Source: Zhouia spongiae
GTDB taxonomy: Bacteria > Bacteroidota > Bacteroidia > Flavobacteriales > Flavobacteriaceae
Assembly (NCBI RefSeq): GCF_022760175.1
Contig: NZ_CP094326.1
Span: 868,001-932,000, forward strand
Length of the DNA stretch: 64,000 nt
Reading direction: 5' to 3'
Made by a program: the position numbers and the translations under genes. Below, piece after piece: positions 60,889-64,000 of the stretch. The notes below the pieces were generated by a model. It was not told where the DNA came from. It did not search any database and saw only the letters and a program-made list of their open reading frames with translations. The first letter of the stretch is position 1. Every line of letters starts with the position of its first letter.

Positions 60889-63753
60889 TTAAAACAGGTC
60901 ATATTTCAATCCCAGATTGATTCTTGTTCTGTAATACTCCAATTGCATCGTTCTGTTGCCGGCGCCCTGGTAATATCTCAAAGGTTGGTTTGTGATGTTG
61001 GTAACGTCTGCATAGATCCTCAGGTTCTTGTTTATTGTAAAAGAGGCATTGAAGTCCAGAAAAAGCTGCTGATCGTAATAACGGTCTTCGAAAGATTCTC
61101 CTCCCAATTCGTCTATATAAGCATCCGAAAAGTTGGCGGATACCCTGGCAGAGAATATCTTGTCTGAATACGATAACGATCCGTTAAACATATGAGGAGA
61201 GGCACCGGGGAGGTCCATATTTCCCCGTTCATCGCCATCTTCGTTCCTGATCCCTTTGGCATTGGAATTCAGGTAGGTATAATTGGCATAGACCCCAAAG
61301 TTTTTAGCAAATCCGGGTAAGAAATCGAGTTGCCGCTGAATAGAAACCTCCGCACCGTATACCTGGGCCTTATCTCCATTAAGCGGCTGAAAAACATCAT
61401 AACCATTACCGTCTTCCGAGGTAAATGTATACACAAAGTCCTTAATATTCTTGAAGAAGACCCCTCCGGAGAGAATTCCAACATTTTTAAAATAATGTTC
61501 GGCCATAAAATCGAAATTCATTGAGGTTGTCGGATCCAGTTCTGAATTCCCTAAAAATATTTCTTCATCTTCATTATTTATTTCCCTGTACGAAACCAGA
61601 TCAACATAATTAGGTCTTGCCAGCGTATTGGTCCATGCCAAACGTAAAACAGTGTGATCATTCAGGTCGTATTTAAAATGAACTCCCGGCATAACATTTA
61701 CATAAGCATTCTCGTCTTCGGCTGATACGGTTGCATCCGGATCAAAATCGCCATCTTCATTATAGGCTATTTCATTTCCTGTACTCTCGATCTTTGTGCT
61801 TTCTACTCTTAATCCTGCCAGAACACTTAATTTGTCAGACAACTTCTGATTAGCCATTACATACGCTGCATTTACACTCTCGGTAACGTCGAAGTTCGCT
61901 GTCAAATACTCTTCGGGAAGATCTTCTCCTTCGTAATTACCTGCATCCATGAGGTTCAGCCCCCCCAGGAACTCTGCTGTTGCAAATGTTCCGACCAGAT
62001 AACCACTTCCTGCTGAAAAATCTTTATCTGAATAATCTTTGGCAGCTACATCTGCCAACGTCTCCAAACCTGAAACAGGCTCATATTCGTAGAACCCGTT
62101 CTTTCGTGTTTTATTTTTGTACCTGGTTTTCAGCCCAAACTTAAAAGTTCCGTCTCCATTACCAAAGAAATCCGCAGGTAAAGTAAAATTGGCAAAGAAG
62201 TTATAGTCTTCTTCGTAGGTATCCTGATTTTCTTCTGTCAATTCGCCAAACTCAAAATTATCCGGACTAAGATCAGATGGGTCCACAGCGGCATAAAGAG
62301 GCTTTCTCGTATCGGTACTGTTATTGATAAGGTATTCGCCCTCATATTCAATATATCTTTCATTAGGACGCTTTTCTGAGGCTCTTGAATACGAACCCAT
62401 CCAATCTGCCTGAAGTTTTCCGAAAAGGTGTTCTCCTCCGATGCTGTAGTTCTGCATACGCTGGTCTTCTAAACGCCTGTTCTTATTTCGTTTACCATCT
62501 ATCCCCCCTTTGGTCTGTCTTTTGGTTTCTACAGGAAACCTGATCAGGTTCCCGTTTTGAACATCAAAATCGGAACTGCCGATATCTTCCCCATCCAGGA
62601 TCTCATTTTCCTGACGGTATCTGTTTTCCCTGTCGTCTCTCCAGTTATACATGGTTTTTACGAATACGTGATTGTCATCGTTGAAACGATAATCCATATT
62701 GGCCGAAAAACTTCTTCGTATCCGTTGTACTAAATATTCCCTGATCTCGAATACACTGGCATAAGGATTTACATCAACTTCTTCAAGAATATCTTCCCCT
62801 TCTGCATCTTGTGTTCCTGTGTTATATTCGAACTCGTTATCCCATTCTGCTTCAATATTATCTGACCCGAAATCATTATCGTTGACAGATGCAGAAAGCA
62901 TCCATCCGAATTTCTTGTTTTTCGAACGGTCGCCTATCAAAAAGGAGCCGTTTAAGATTCTTTTATCAGAAATTGTATTAACGCCTGAACCGAGCGTTGC
63001 GGACAACCTGAAATCTTCCGGTGCAGAACGCGTAACGAGGTTTACAGACCCTCCCAGGGCATCAGCGTCCATATCGGGAGTAACAGCCTTATTTACTTCT
63101 ATGGTCTGGATCATATCAGACGGTATCAGGTCCATTTGCACGTTCCTGTTATCCCCTTCTGCCGAAGGAATCCTGCTGCCGTTCAGTGTCACGGAATTCA
63201 GTTGTGGTGCCAATCCCCTGATAATAATGTTTCTGGCCTCTCCCTGGTCTACCTGCATCGTAATCCCCGGAATACGCTTTACGGCATCCCCGATATTAGC
63301 ATCCGGAAATTTTCCGATTTGTTCTGTAGAAACCACATTCGTTATATTGGGGTTGTTCTTTTGTGTGTTTAACGCTCTTGCTTGTCCACCCAAAAAGCTT
63401 CCAACGACCTCAACATCATCCAGAACCACGTCTGAAGGCCGCATTTCAACTCTAACAGCCGTCGTCTGACCGGCCAGAACGGTTACATTGACCGTTTTAT
63501 CTCCAAATCCTAAATATTTAATTAATAAGGCATGGGTTCCCTCGGGCACACTGACAATAGTGAACTTACCATTCTGATTTGAAACAGCCCCTTTATTCAG
63601 CGCTGTAATTTCTACAGATGCGCCGGGCACATAAATTCCATAATTGTCTACAATGATTCCCTGGATAGCGCCTTCCTGAGCCATCGCTTTACCCGAAAAC
63701 AAGGCTAAAACAAGCGTTACAAATAATAGCCTACAGGTGTTGATTAGTTTCAT
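60889..63753 (-). CDS. TonB-dependent receptor with carboxypeptidase-like N-terminal domain
   Basis: A 954-residue receptor. Signal peptide about 1-25; a carboxypeptidase-regulatory-like domain (about 28-105, 'GIYVPGASVEITALNKGAV'); a plug with 'IGKFPDANIGDAVKRIPGI', typical of the Caulobacter/Xanthomonas-type receptors; and a beta-barrel ending NLGLKYDLF. The ATG at 63753 begins the signal and is preferred over 63798. Its operon partner is the phytase, so it probably imports phytate or a breakdown product. No SusD is present. Confidence 0.93.
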   Translation of the reverse strand: MKLINTCRLLFVTLVLALFSGKAMAQEGAIQGIIVDNYGIYVPGASVEITALNKGAVSNQNGKFTIVSVPEGTHALLIKYLGFGDKTVNVTVLAGQTTAVRVEMRPSDVVLDDVEVVGSFLGGQARALNTQKNNPNITNVVSTEQIGKFPDANIGDAVKRIPGITMQVDQGEARNIIIRGLAPQLNSVTLNGSRIPSAEGDNRNVQMDLIPSDMIQTIEVNKAVTPDMDADALGGSVNLVTRSAPEDFRLSATLGSGVNTISDKRILNGSFLIGDRSKNKKFGWMLSASVNDNDFGSDNIEAEWDNEFEYNTGTQDAEGEDILEEVDVNPYASVFEIREYLVQRIRRSFSANMDYRFNDDNHVFVKTMYNWRDDRENRYRQENEILDGEDIGSSDFDVQNGNLIRFPVETKRQTKGGIDGKRNKNRRLEDQRMQNYSIGGEHLFGKLQADWMGSYSRASEKRPNERYIEYEGEYLINNSTDTRKPLYAAVDPSDLSPDNFEFGELTEENQDTYEEDYNFFANFTLPADFFGNGDGTFKFGLKTRYKNKTRKNGFYEYEPVSGLETLADVAAKDYSDKDFSAGSGYLVGTFATAEFLGGLNLMDAGNYEGEDLPEEYLTANFDVTESVNAAYVMANQKLSDKLSVLAGLRVESTKIESTGNEIAYNEDGDFDPDATVSAEDENAYVNVMPGVHFKYDLNDHTVLRLAWTNTLARPNYVDLVSYREINNEDEEIFLGNSELDPTTSMNFDFMAEHYFKNVGILSGGVFFKNIKDFVYTFTSEDGNGYDVFQPLNGDKAQVYGAEVSIQRQLDFLPGFAKNFGVYANYTYLNSNAKGIRNEDGDERGNMDLPGASPHMFNGSLSYSDKIFSARVSANFSDAYIDELGGESFEDRYYDQQLFLDFNASFTINKNLRIYADVTNITNQPLRYYQGAGNRTMQLEYYRTRINLGLKYDLF

Positions 63754-63924
63754 TTTTCTTTGGTTTGATTTTCTACACAAAACTATGATACACAACACCT
63801 TTAGGGTTAAAAACTAAGATAACAAAATGTAAACAAGTTCGCGAATTGCCTTAAACAGCACAGCAACATTCACGGTTTTGAAACCCTGGCTTAACACCTT
63901 CTTAACAAACGGCAAAAAAAACAG

Positions 63925-63999
63925 CTATAGCTCTAAAATGAAGCTTTGAAGATTATCTCCTTTTTCTAAAGGCAGCTTTTTTCTAAGACGATAACGCGC
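63925..63999 (-). CDS. 3' end of a probable LuxR-type HTH regulator (partial)
   Basis: A leftward open frame enters from the right edge and ends at TAG (63925-63927). The 24 visible residues include 'ARYRLRKKLPLEKGDNLQSF', which resembles the end of the LuxR-type helix-turn-helix in Bacteroidota sensor-regulators ('RYRLRKKL...LxxFL'). It lies upstream of the receptor-phytase operon on the same strand and may control it. The fragment is too short for certainty. Confidence 0.5.
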   Translation of the reverse strand, partial: ARYRLRKKLPLEKGDNLQSFILEL

Positions 64000-64000
64000 T

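Noticed and set aside
62819-63469. A 216-codon rightward open frame opposite the TonB receptor
   Set aside because: It is fully antisense to the plug and N-terminal part of a well-supported receptor and has no recognisable motif.
1-64000. tRNA, rRNA, CRISPR arrays, prophage or complete insertion sequences
   Set aside because: Looked for on both strands by eye; no cloverleaf, rRNA-like segment, regular spaced repeats, transposase or phage gene was recognised. Short RNAs could be missed without a covariance search.

Overview
The window looks like a chromosomal segment of a member of the Flavobacteriaceae (Bacteroidota). Supporting signs are an AT-rich sequence with tight gene packing, TAnnTTTG-type -7 promoter boxes, and proteins typical of the phylum: TonB-dependent receptors, a DUF3098 protein next to ftsX, a DUF3127 protein, a DUF4301 protein, a PnuC/NadR-like kinase pair and ATP-type PEP carboxykinase. 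No rRNA, tRNA, CRISPR array, prophage or intact insertion sequence was seen. The assignment rests on reading the proteins, not on any database search.

Layout. 1-9.6 kb is a carbohydrate locus of two divergent transcription units. Leftward are a GMC oxidoreductase, its Tat-type small subunit and a TIM-barrel isomerase. Rightward are a second TIM-barrel isomerase, a NupG-type MFS transporter, a Gfo/Idh/MocA dehydrogenase, a third TIM-barrel enzyme and two DUF1080 (3-keto-disaccharide hydrolase family) lipoproteins. Together they fit oxidation of a glycoside to its 3-keto form, cleavage, uptake and reduction. 9.6-12.7 kb holds a D-amino-acid-type aminotransferase and a yicC-gmk-nadD operon. 12.7-19.9 kb holds a Kbp-like BON-LysM protein, 3-hydroxyanthranilate dioxygenase, an ALDH7 (antiquitin-type) dehydrogenase, pckA, a DUF423 protein, a LYS9-type saccharopine dehydrogenase and an Lrp regulator, suggesting amino-acid (lysine, tryptophan) catabolism feeding gluconeogenesis. 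20.3-36.7 kb is mostly housekeeping: leuS, panE, ftsX, uppP, truB, tag, aat, a HIT protein and greA, with a simple histidine kinase and several conserved proteins of unknown function.

36.8-50.1 kb carries a degenerate Rieske-like lipoprotein, a GH20-type glycosidase, a TonB-dependent receptor, and a signalling block. The block has two tandem duplicate hybrid kinases (HK-REC-HPt), a convergent sigma-54-dependent response regulator, and two tandem PepSY-like secreted proteins, and it contains every module of a multistep phosphorelay. A DUF4301 gene, a nicotinamide riboside kinase and PnuC follow. 51.5-56.6 kb is the most unusual part: a compact five-gene unit coding only for exported proteins (two paralogous small beta-rich proteins, a two-domain chaperone-like protein, a large outer-membrane barrel protein flanked by Ig-like domains, and a cysteine-containing small protein). 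Its order resembles a chaperone-usher fibre operon. The window closes with a thiamine-binding-type protein, a phosphopantetheinyl transferase, ahcY, a DUF3332 lipoprotein, and a phytase plus TonB-receptor pair preceded by the end of a probable HTH regulator.

Between genes there are two families of non-coding repeats: a mosaic element seen in whole or part near 19.9, 24.8, 32.7 and 37.3 kb, and MITE-like elements with about 20-bp terminal inverted repeats near 32.6 and 38.5 kb. A terminator-like hairpin lies in the greA leader, and an orphan terminator near 32.4 kb may end a small RNA.
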